Assembly (NCBI GenBank): GCA_946480595.1
Contig: CAMLKC010000047.1
Coordinates: forward strand, 1 to 7,387
Length of the DNA: 7,387 nt
DNA from: an uncultured Candidatus Saccharibacteria bacterium
GTDB lineage: Bacteria > Patescibacteria > Saccharimonadia > Saccharimonadales > CAMLKC01
Direction: 5' to 3'
Shown piece by piece: positions 1-6,108 of this stretch (position 1 is the first letter of the stretch; the number at the start of each line of letters is the position of its first letter). The notes under the pieces were generated by a model, which worked only from the letters and a program-made list of their open reading frames with translations, ran no database searches and was not told the origin of the DNA. Position numbers and translations under genes: made by a program.

Positions 1-758
1 AGCTGCACGATGAAGACCAGACTGATATGACAGTAAACTCCGACCTTGTCGGTGATGGCAGCGGCGTCCAGCTTTCGATTGACCGCGCGACTGCATTCAA
101 GCTAAAACTTTATGGAAAAGTGATCACCGCATATACCCAGGGCGCGACTGTTGCGGACATGCTGCAGGAAAAGGGAATTACCCTGGGCAAAAGCGACACC
201 TTGGCGGTGGCAAAAGACACCCCTATAACGACAGGTATGCTGGTAGAGATCTGGCGAAACGGTAAACAGACATTTACCCAGGATGAAGAAATAAAAGCGC
301 CAGTCCGCCAGGTTCAAAACGCCGACCAGCCGGTAGGCTACAAAAAAGTCGAGTCCGAAGGCAAGCCGGGCAAGAAGACTGTTACATATGAAATTGTTAT
401 GAAAAACGGCAAAGAAGTCAGCCGCAAGGTAATTCAGAGCGTCGTCCGTGAAAAAGCCGAGGAGCGCATAGAAATCGTTGGCACAAAAGCCGACAATACC
501 TTTGATGGCAGCTTCGCTGAGGCACTAGCACGACTTCGCAGCTGTGAAGGAAGCTACACCTCGAACACGGGTAACGGCTATTACGGAGCCTACCAGTTTG
601 ATGTCGGCACATGGGGTGGTTATGGAGGTTATGGAGTAGCTTCTGACGCTCCGCCAAGCGTGCAAGACGAAAAAGCATGGGAAACATACCAGCGCCGCGG
701 TTGGCAGCCTTGGCCATCATGCTCTAATAGTCAAGGGCTCCAGGATATCTATCGTTAA
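1..758 (+). CDS. RpfB-like secreted muralytic protein (DUF348-G5-Rpf), 5' truncated by window edge
   Basis: Predicted extracellular peptidoglycan-cleaving enzyme of the resuscitation-promoting-factor type. The frame is open from base 3. The Met at 27 is very likely internal, because the codons before it (LHDED) align without a gap to the downstream paralogue, so the true start and signal peptide lie outside the window. Numbering from that Met, a DUF348 repeat spans about 22-78, a G5 domain about 82-154 (ending IVGTK), and an Rpf lysozyme-like domain about 162-234. The Rpf domain keeps the likely catalytic Glu174 in SCEG, the TGNGYYGAYQF substrate-groove motif, and Cys173/Cys232, which probably form the usual disulfide. 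The familiar CESGGN is altered to CEGSYT. The protein ends about ten residues after the Rpf domain. Its TAA overlaps the next gene's ATG by one base (TAATG), implying translational coupling. Domain assignment is confident; the biological target (own wall or a host's wall) is unknown. Confidence 0.9.
   Translation, partial: LHDEDQTDMTVNSDLVGDGSGVQLSIDRATAFKLKLYGKVITAYTQGATVADMLQEKGITLGKSDTLAVAKDTPITTGMLVEIWRNGKQTFTQDEEIKAPVRQVQNADQPVGYKKVESEGKPGKKTVTYEIVMKNGKEVSRKVIQSVVREKAEERIEIVGTKADNTFDGSFAEALARLRSCEGSYTSNTGNGYYGAYQFDVGTWGGYGGYGVASDAPPSVQDEKAWETYQRRGWQPWPSCSNSQGLQDIYR
3..488 (+). repeat. Paralogous DUF348-G5 unit, copy 1 (partner at 1154-1639)
   Basis: This 162-codon stretch aligns without any gap to codons 133-294 of the next gene. 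By hand count about 91 of 162 residues are identical, with long shared blocks such as AYTQGATVADML, IWRNG, VTYEIVMK and GKEVSRK. Synonymous positions have diverged freely, so this is an old duplication at protein level rather than a recent DNA repeat. Similarity stops abruptly after the G5 domain, where one copy continues into Rpf and the other into 3D. Confidence 0.85.
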
Positions 759-1966
759 TGATTGGCATAAAAAACCTTTTCACCCATCGAATATCTATTG
801 TTGCAGCTAGCAGTGTGTTGATGTTTGTTTTAGGGCTCGTTTTAGTCCAGCAAGTGCAGGCTCAGTCGAAAATAGCTTCCGACGAGCGCCTTCTCTCTGT
901 CCATGTCGAAGGTACCGAGCGCGGACTTTTAACCCGGGCCACAACTCTTCGTGAAGCATTTAAAGAAGCGCATATTTCCGTTGATCCGAACGACCTTGTC
1001 GAGCCTGCGATTGACGCGCCGCTAGAGGCCAGTCATTACGAAGTCAATGTTTACCGCGCCCGCCCGGTGACGATTATTGATGGAAAAACGCAGCTAAAAG
1101 TCATGTCACCGTACCGCACGGCCAAGCAAATTGCCGGCAAGGCGGGTATTAAACTCCACGACGAAGACATCGCCCAAATGCAAGCCAACGCCGATGTCGT
1201 AGGCCAGGGGATGGGTGTGCAGCTGGTGATTACGCGTGCGACCGCGTTTACGCTGGGACTTTATGGTAAAAAAACCATTGCCTATACGCAGGGCGCAACT
1301 GTCGCGGATATGCTAAAGGAAAAAGGTATTATTCTTGGCGCTGACGACACAATATCAGTGCCGCTCGACACGCCGATGCAGACTGGCTTAAAGGTTGCGA
1401 TCTGGCGAAATGGTGCACAGACGGTGACCGAAGAGCAGGCTATTGCTTTTAACACTCAAAAAGTTCTGGATATGGACCATAACATCGGCTACCGCGAAGT
1501 AAAGACAAAGGGCGCGCTGGGCAAGCGCCTTGTTACCTACGAAATCGTTATGAAAGACGGCAAAGAAGTTAGCCGAAAGCAAATCCAAAATGTCATTAGC
1601 AGTCAGCCAAAAACGCAAGTTGAGCTGATTGGCAATAAGCCGGTTAATCCGCTCAGCAAGTCCAAGGGTGCTGGCTACTTTACCGATAGCCAGGGCATTA
1701 GCCACCGCGAGACCTACTATGACTTGCCAATGAATGTGGTTATAAACGCTTGCGGCGGCGGAACGTATGGCATACGCGCCGACGGGGCAAAGGTGGACCA
1801 GGACGGATACATTCTCATTGCTGCAAATTACAGCCGCTATCCGCGCTGCTCAGTCGTAGAAACCAGCATGGGGCTGGGCAAAGTGTACGATACGGGCGGC
1901 TTTGCGGCGCATCACCCGGACGGGTTTGACCTGGCGACAGATTGGACCAATCATGACGGGAGATAA
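758..1966 (+). CDS. DUF348-G5-3D domain secreted cell-wall protein (YabE-like)
   Basis: Predicted exported wall-active protein of 402 residues. A hydrophobic N-terminal segment (about 12-33) is followed by VQA|QS, a plausible signal-peptidase site after Ala35, though it could instead stay as a membrane anchor. Three DUF348-type repeats follow (about 45-103, 104-163, 164-217), then a G5 domain (about 222-294) and a C-terminal 3D double-psi barrel (about 325-402). The 3D domain shows DTGG (Asp378) and FDLATDW (Asp391). The first of the three name-giving aspartates appears replaced by Asn357 (IAAN where IAVD is typical). Cys332 and Cys364 could form a disulfide. 3D domains occur in lytic transglycosylases such as MltA and in Bacillus YabE/YuiC-type proteins, so lytic activity is inferred, not shown. 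The ATG has only a weak AGGA about 12 bases upstream and probably depends on coupling to the upstream gene. Confidence 0.88.
   Translation: MIGIKNLFTHRISIVAASSVLMFVLGLVLVQQVQAQSKIASDERLLSVHVEGTERGLLTRATTLREAFKEAHISVDPNDLVEPAIDAPLEASHYEVNVYRARPVTIIDGKTQLKVMSPYRTAKQIAGKAGIKLHDEDIAQMQANADVVGQGMGVQLVITRATAFTLGLYGKKTIAYTQGATVADMLKEKGIILGADDTISVPLDTPMQTGLKVAIWRNGAQTVTEEQAIAFNTQKVLDMDHNIGYREVKTKGALGKRLVTYEIVMKDGKEVSRKQIQNVISSQPKTQVELIGNKPVNPLSKSKGAGYFTDSQGISHRETYYDLPMNVVINACGGGTYGIRADGAKVDQDGYILIAANYSRYPRCSVVETSMGLGKVYDTGGFAAHHPDGFDLATDWTNHDGR
1154..1639 (+). repeat. Paralogous DUF348-G5 unit, copy 2 (partner at 3-488)
   Basis: Second copy of the duplicated segment, covering residues 133-294 of the 3D-domain protein: the end of the second DUF348 repeat, the third repeat and the G5 domain. 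Its complete gene suggests what the truncated upstream copy probably carries beyond the window edge, namely further DUF348 repeats and a signal peptide. Confidence 0.85.
1958..1963 (+). promoter_or_regulatory. Shine-Dalgarno site for rsmA
   Basis: GGGAGA lies six bases before the ATG at 1970 and overlaps the last codons of the 3D-domain gene. It supports this ATG as the rsmA start, which also gives the usual N terminus (MTAPKKSLGQ). Confidence 0.65.
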
Positions 1967-1969
1967 AAA

Positions 1970-2752
1970 ATGACGGCACCAAAAAAATCACTTGGCCAAC
2001 ACTGGCTCCGCGACCGCGACACGCTCACCTATATCGCTGAAAGCGCGGATATTACGCCTCAGGACACCGTACTTGAAATCGGCCCCGGTCTGGGTACGCT
2101 CACGAGCGAGCTGCTTCGCCGTGCTGAAAAAGTCGTTGCCGTCGAGTTCGATGAGGACTTAGCGCGCAAACTCCCCGGTCAGTTTCCGGGCAAAAACCTA
2201 GAGGTTATACAGAGCGATATTCTGGCATTCGATCTCTCACGCCTTCCTGCGGGCTACAAGGTCGTGGCCAATGTGCCATATTACATCACGAGTAAGATCG
2301 TACAGCTTTTAATGACGGCCGAGAACAAGCCGTCGGTAGCGGTACTTTTGGTGCAAAAAGAAGTTGCCGTGCGCCTTGCGGCTAGTCCTGGCGATATGAG
2401 TATTCTGGCGGTTAGCGCCCAGCTGTTTGCTGAGGTTGAGCTGGGTGATACAGTCCCAGCCGCATTGTTTACGCCGCCCCCTAAAGTTGACTCAGCTGTG
2501 GTGATTCTTCGGTCACGGCCATCTCCACAGGTTCCTGCCAGCGAAGAAAAGCAGTTTTTCCGCCTGGTAAAAGCTGGTTTTTCAGCCAAGCGTAAAAAGC
2601 TACGCTCCAGCCTTTCGGGCGGGTTGGCAATCTCAAAGGACCAAGCCGAAGCCCATTTGCAACAAGCAGGTATCGGGCTGGATAAGCGCGCTGAGGACCT
2701 TTCTATTGACCAGTGGTTAACTTTGTTACATTCGGGTATTCTAAACGTATGA
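1970..2752 (+). CDS. rsmA: 16S rRNA (adenine1518/1519-N6)-dimethyltransferase RsmA/KsgA
   Basis: S-adenosylmethionine-dependent enzyme that dimethylates the two adjacent adenosines in the helix 45 loop of 16S rRNA during late 30S assembly. At 260 residues it is near the normal family length. Visible motifs are KKSLGQHWL at the N terminus (commonly KSLGQNFL or QHFL), SAM-binding motif I EIGPGLG (36-42), acidic VEFDED (58-63) for the ribose, SD at 82-83, the catalytic NVPYY (101-105, NxPY type) that holds the target adenine, FTPPPKVDSAVV (167-178), and the basic C-terminal FSAKRKKLRSSL (204-215) that contacts rRNA. It starts three bases after the upstream stop behind a good ribosome binding site, and its TGA overlaps the next ATG (ATGA). 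Loss of this gene gives kasugamycin resistance in other bacteria. Identification is very secure. Confidence 0.97.
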   Translation: MTAPKKSLGQHWLRDRDTLTYIAESADITPQDTVLEIGPGLGTLTSELLRRAEKVVAVEFDEDLARKLPGQFPGKNLEVIQSDILAFDLSRLPAGYKVVANVPYYITSKIVQLLMTAENKPSVAVLLVQKEVAVRLAASPGDMSILAVSAQLFAEVELGDTVPAALFTPPPKVDSAVVILRSRPSPQVPASEEKQFFRLVKAGFSAKRKKLRSSLSGGLAISKDQAEAHLQQAGIGLDKRAEDLSIDQWLTLLHSGILNV

Positions 2753-3468
2753 TCACCACCGACCAGCCGGCTATTTTTGGCAGTGCCGTTACCGCGGCGA
2801 TTTCGTCAAAGTCGGATGGTAACATGAAGTTCGGCATTGGCGGCGACGCCGAAGTCGAGCGTAATCGCCGCCAGTTTCTAAAACAGGCCGGTCTCGACAT
2901 TGCGCGGACAACGCTGGTCAGTATTACGTACGACACGGACAACTTTGCCAAATACCGTATTGTCACCGAAGGTGAAAAGCAGGCGGGAATGACGGCCGGA
3001 ACGCACGTGGCCTACGCCGATGCGCTAGTGGCTACCCAGCCAAATCATGCCTTGTTCCTGCCGCTGGCCGACTGTATTGGCGTTATTTTGCATGACCCCG
3101 AGCACGGCGTTTTGATGGTTTCGCATGTTGGGCGGCACAGCGCCGAAATTGATGGCGCCCGTCGCAGCGTCAAATACCTACAAAGTACGTTTAGTACCAA
3201 TCCTGCCAGTTTGAAAGCCTGGCTTAGTCCCGGCGTCGGCAAAGCCACCTATCCGCTGCACCGGTTTGGCGGCAAGGGGCTGCAAGAGGTGATTTTCAGC
3301 CAGCTGGAAATGGCTGGTGTTTTGGAGCAAAATATCGAAAAAAGTAGCATCGATACGGCTGCGAGTGAAAACTATTACTCGCACAGTGAATACCTAAAAG
3401 GGAACGACGAATACGGGCGTTTTGCAATTGTCGCTGAAATGCGCGTGCAGGGTGAGCCTGCTTCTTAG
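2749..3468 (+). CDS. Divergent YfiH/PgeF (laccase-domain, DUF152) family protein
   Basis: Protein of 239 residues in the fold family known as YfiH, PgeF, 'polyphenol oxidase' or multicopper-oxidase-like laccase domain. Members have been linked to peptidoglycan precursor editing and to purine nucleoside phosphorolysis/deamination. The start is chosen at 2749 because ATGA overlaps the rsmA stop; an in-frame GTG at 2713 would add 12 residues copied from the rsmA reading region and looks unlikely. Family marks are YADALVATQP (89-98), LPLADC (105-109) with metal-type Cys109, a histidine in SHVGRH (His126) at the place of AHAGWRG, and a C-terminal YYSHSEY...GRFAIVAEM. The usual early QVHG histidine is not apparent: the aligned position reads ITYD (59-62). 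With one of three conserved metal ligands apparently missing and GWRG changed to GRHS, activity may differ from PgeF, so I give no gene symbol. Confidence 0.8.
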   Translation: MITTDQPAIFGSAVTAAISSKSDGNMKFGIGGDAEVERNRRQFLKQAGLDIARTTLVSITYDTDNFAKYRIVTEGEKQAGMTAGTHVAYADALVATQPNHALFLPLADCIGVILHDPEHGVLMVSHVGRHSAEIDGARRSVKYLQSTFSTNPASLKAWLSPGVGKATYPLHRFGGKGLQEVIFSQLEMAGVLEQNIEKSSIDTAASENYYSHSEYLKGNDEYGRFAIVAEMRVQGEPAS

Positions 3469-3481
3469 CCTTATATTAATC

Positions 3482-3490
3482 TGTTACACT
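3482..3490 (+). promoter_or_regulatory. Extended -10 promoter-like motif before metG
   Basis: TGTTACACT fits the TGnTATAAT extended -10 pattern with two changes in the hexamer. No convincing -35 hexamer lies 16-18 bases upstream, as is common for extended -10 promoters. A start of transcription 6-8 bases downstream would fall at about 3496-3498, directly at GTGACTATG, so the mRNA would have almost no leader. It sits in the only real gap between the YfiH-like gene and metG. Assigned by eye only. Confidence 0.45.
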
Positions 3491-3501
3491 AGAGAGTGAC
3501 T

Positions 3502-4989
3502 ATGGGTAAAAAACTATACATTACAACCGCAATTCCTTATGTCAACGGCACGCCGCACATCGGCAATGCTCTTGACTATCTTTTGGCTGATATTTGGACG
3601 CGCTACCAAAAACAAAATGGCCGCGACGTTCGCTTTCAGGTAGGGACCGACGAACATGGTAATAAAATAGCGGCAAAAGCCAGCGAACTTGGCTTGACAC
3701 CAAAAGATTACACCGACAAAATGTACGGTAATTTTGAGCTGCTTATGAAAAAAGTCGACGCCCAGTACACCGACTTTATTCGCACCACCGATCCGCATCA
3801 CATAGGTGCTGTGCAGTATATTTGGCAAAAGCTGCAGCCGTACATTTACAAAGGCAGCTATGACGGCTGGTACTGCATGGGTCATGAGGCATTCTTTACC
3901 GAAAAAGAGGTGGCTGAAACGGGCGGCGTTTGTCCTGACCACCAGACTCCCTATGAAAAGGTGAGTGAAGAAAACTACTACCTCAAAACCAGCGAGTTTA
4001 CCGACCGTATCCGCGAGGCGATCGAAACCGGGCGCATGCAGATCGTTCCGGAATTCCGTAAAAATGAGTTCCTGGAGCTTATGAAAGACGGGCTAAAAGA
4101 CGTCAGTATTTCACGACCTAAAAAGAGTCTTAGCTGGGGAATTCCCGTGCCGGGCGATCCTGAGCAAGTCATGTACGTGTGGCTCGACGCCCTCGCGAAC
4201 TATATCACCGTGCTCGGCTACCCCGACCGCGATGGTTGGCAGGAATACTGGCCTGCTGACATACAGGTGGTTGGCAAAGATATCCTTCGCTTTCACGCGG
4301 GTATCTGGCCGGCGATGCTGCTCGGACTTGAGCTGCCATTACCGAAAAAACTGTTGGTTCACGGCTTCGTGAATGTGAGCGGCGCCAAAATGAGCAAGAC
4401 GGTCGGCAATGTGATTGATCCTGTCGAAATTATCGAAGGCTACGGTCTCGACGCTTTCCGCTATTTCTTTACGCGGCACATCCCTACTCAGGACGATGGC
4501 GACTTCACATGGGAAAAGTTTGAAAACGCGTACAATAACGAGCTTGGCAATGACCTTGGTAACCTGGTGTCACGTGTGGCAAGTATGATCAGCCGTTATC
4601 AGGCGGGAGTCATTGGTGAAACACCAAAGGGCGAACATGACATGGGCCCGTACCGCGACGCGATTGAGGAGCTTCGGTTTGACCGCGCACTTGACGAAGT
4701 TTGGATGACAATCCGCTCACTCAACCAATACCTTGAAAACGTAAAGCCATGGGAAATCGCCAAAAAGCGCGAAACCGACCCTGAGGCTGAAGCGCATCTC
4801 GCCGAGGTGCTTGGTCACGCTGTGAAAACGCTTCTACAGGTTGGTGACATGCTTGCACCGTTCCTGCCGGTTACTTCTGCTACCATCGAAACGACCTTTG
4901 CGAGCGGCGTGATCGCGCCGATCGAGCGCGAAGGCGGCATCTTCCCAAAGATCTACAACCACACACCTAACCCCCGCGAGCCAAAATAG
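3502..4989 (+). CDS. metG: Methionyl-tRNA synthetase
   Basis: Class I aminoacyl-tRNA synthetase that charges tRNA-Met in the cytoplasm. The protein is 495 residues from the ATG at 3502, preceded by AGAGAG; an in-frame GTG at 3496 is an alternative that would fit a leaderless message. The Rossmann fold carries the HIGH-type PHIGNA (18-23) and the KMSKS-type KMSKT (296-300). FQVGTDEHG (46-53) and MYVWLDALANY (224-234) are typical of the methionine and ATP pocket. The inserted zinc knuckle reads C125-x2-H128 ... C144-x2-H147, whereas Thermus-type enzymes have CxxC...CxxH. After the anticodon-binding helical domain (about 340-470) the protein stops, so the C-terminal EMAP/Trbp111-like tRNA-binding domain seen in E. 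coli is absent, as in other short MetRS forms. Downstream tatD follows after five bases. Confidence 0.97.
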   Translation: MGKKLYITTAIPYVNGTPHIGNALDYLLADIWTRYQKQNGRDVRFQVGTDEHGNKIAAKASELGLTPKDYTDKMYGNFELLMKKVDAQYTDFIRTTDPHHIGAVQYIWQKLQPYIYKGSYDGWYCMGHEAFFTEKEVAETGGVCPDHQTPYEKVSEENYYLKTSEFTDRIREAIETGRMQIVPEFRKNEFLELMKDGLKDVSISRPKKSLSWGIPVPGDPEQVMYVWLDALANYITVLGYPDRDGWQEYWPADIQVVGKDILRFHAGIWPAMLLGLELPLPKKLLVHGFVNVSGAKMSKTVGNVIDPVEIIEGYGLDAFRYFFTRHIPTQDDGDFTWEKFENAYNNELGNDLGNLVSRVASMISRYQAGVIGETPKGEHDMGPYRDAIEELRFDRALDEVWMTIRSLNQYLENVKPWEIAKKRETDPEAEAHLAEVLGHAVKTLLQVGDMLAPFLPVTSATIETTFASGVIAPIEREGGIFPKIYNHTPNPREPK

Positions 4990-4994
4990 CCGCC

Positions 4995-5777
4995 ATGCAG
5001 CTTGTTGATACGCACTGCCACATTCATGAGTCGTCGTATCCGCTTGATCGGCAAGAGGTAATCGACCGGGCTCACCAAGCTGGCGTGAGCCGCATGATCT
5101 GCGTGGGAACAGATGAAAAGAGCTCGGAAGAGGCGGTGTCGTTTGCTCAAAACCACGATGGTATCTATGCCAGTATTGGCGTACATCCGCATGAAACGAA
5201 GGATGGGTGGAGTAGGATTATCGATTTGGCAGAGATTGTGGGTGCTGCCCCGCCTCTCGTCACCCGCAAGGGACTCGTCGCCGTGGGTGAGATCGGCCTC
5301 GATTATTTCTATACACACAGCCCGCGTGAAGTGCAAATAAAGGCGCTTGAGGCTCAGATTGACCTGGCGCTTAAGTATGATTTGCCAGTTATTTTTCATG
5401 TGCGTGAGGCCTTTGATGATTTTTGGCCGGTGTTTGATAATTTTCACGGTATCCGTGGTGAACTCCATAGTTTTACCGACTCTATGGAAAATCTGGAACA
5501 AGGCCTGAAGCGCGGACTGTATGTGGGCGTAAACGGCATCAGTACCTTCACGAAGAGCGAGGCGCAAAAGGCGATGTTTGCTGCGATTCCTCTCGAGAAA
5601 TTGCTGCTAGAAACCGACGCACCATTCTTGACTCCGGTGCCATTTCGTGGTAAAGTGAATGAACCAGCGTTTGTTAGGCAAATTGCTGAATTTCATGCGG
5701 GCGTTCGAGGTGTATCGACCGAACACATTGCCGATGCCTCGAGCCTAAATGCACAAACGCTCTTTAATCTCTCATAA
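4995..5777 (+). CDS. tatD: TatD-family metal-dependent hydrolase (putative DNase)
   Basis: TIM-barrel hydrolase of the amidohydrolase superfamily. Characterised members are metal-dependent 3'-5' exonucleases acting on DNA, and some act on D-aminoacyl-tRNA or related substrates. At 260 residues it is full length. All expected metal ligands are visible: His7 and His9 in DTHCH, Glu99 in VGEIGLD, His135 in PVIFHVRE, His158 in ELHSF, and Asp208 in LLETDAPFL. The family signature GVHPHE occurs at 62-67. No Shine-Dalgarno sequence precedes the ATG, which lies five bases after the metG stop, so translation probably relies on ribosomes finishing metG. The metG-tatD pairing is widespread in bacteria. 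The family is certain; the exact substrate is not. tatD is used in the broad family sense (equivalent to ycfH/yabD naming). Confidence 0.95.
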   Translation: MQLVDTHCHIHESSYPLDRQEVIDRAHQAGVSRMICVGTDEKSSEEAVSFAQNHDGIYASIGVHPHETKDGWSRIIDLAEIVGAAPPLVTRKGLVAVGEIGLDYFYTHSPREVQIKALEAQIDLALKYDLPVIFHVREAFDDFWPVFDNFHGIRGELHSFTDSMENLEQGLKRGLYVGVNGISTFTKSEAQKAMFAAIPLEKLLLETDAPFLTPVPFRGKVNEPAFVRQIAEFHAGVRGVSTEHIADASSLNAQTLFNLS

Positions 5778-5824
5778 AACAAACATCTCCAAAAACTATC
5801 AGCTAACTGAAGTGGATGTTGTAT

Positions 5825-6094
5825 ATGTCAGAAAACCTTTCTACGCACGAATCTGGAACGCCGTTTGGTAACGGTGATCAGCTTGATGTACATGCCGGAA
5901 ACCCCAACCTCATTTCACTTGATGAACTTGAACGTCGTCGCCGCCGGGCAGTGTTTGAACAGGAGGCACTCGGTGTTATTACGCCTGAGCGACAACTTAC
6001 TCCCGCCGAACAACTTGGCCGGTTGCATACTGTCGGTATGCGTCGTCGGCACATCGAAAAACTCAACCAAGGCGACGTTAGTAACGCCGCTTAG
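5825..6094 (+). CDS. Small hypothetical protein (89 aa), arginine-rich
   Basis: I do not recognise this protein. It is hydrophilic, without signal peptide or membrane segment. A polar, likely disordered N terminus (1-28) is followed by predicted helices. LDELERRRRRAVFEQEALG (32-50) contains five consecutive arginines at 37-41, and TPAEQLGRLHTVGMRRRHIEKL (59-80) is a second basic helix. The arrangement could suit nucleic-acid or ribosome binding, but that is only inference. The start is uncertain: ATG 5825 has a weak AGTGGA about eight bases upstream, and ATG 5816 would add three residues but has poorer spacing. It follows tatD after a 47-base AT-rich gap and precedes the next gene by 14 bases, so the two small genes are probably co-transcribed. 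Base use and reading-frame length against the alternative frames support a real gene, though less firmly than its neighbours. Confidence 0.65.
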   Translation: MSENLSTHESGTPFGNGDQLDVHAGNPNLISLDELERRRRRAVFEQEALGVITPERQLTPAEQLGRLHTVGMRRRHIEKLNQGDVSNAA

Positions 6095-6096
6095 CA

Positions 6097-6102
6097 AAGG
6101 AG
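6097..6102 (+). promoter_or_regulatory. Strong Shine-Dalgarno site for the 143-aa gene
   Basis: AAGGAG lies six bases before the ATG at 6109. It is the best ribosome binding site in the window and fixes the start of the downstream gene. It suggests that gene is translated independently and well, unlike most neighbours, which rely on overlap or close coupling. Confidence 0.8.
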
Positions 6103-6108
6103 CCTAAA

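Noticed and set aside
27..29. ATG at 27 as the true start of the Rpf-like protein
   Set aside because: The codons before it stay in frame and match the paralogue (LHDED), and starting at 27 would leave no signal peptide and cut into a DUF348 repeat.
2713..2748. GTG start at 2713 for the YfiH-like protein
   Set aside because: It would extend the protein 12 residues into rsmA, whereas the ATG at 2749 gives the typical ATGA stop-start overlap and a sensible N terminus.
3514..3942. Minus-strand open frame (142 codons) opposite metG
   Set aside because: It overlaps the HIGH-motif region of a complete MetRS and shows no domain signal; a mirror artefact of codon use.
4953..5567. Long minus-strand open frame (204 codons) opposite tatD
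   Set aside because: It lies wholly opposite metG-end and tatD, whose catalytic motifs are intact; the reverse translation shows no recognisable domain.
5782..5821. Possible hairpin between AACATC and GATGTT in the tatD downstream gap
   Set aside because: The stem is only six A/T-rich pairs with a loop of about 25 bases and no T-run, so it does not qualify as a terminator or riboswitch.
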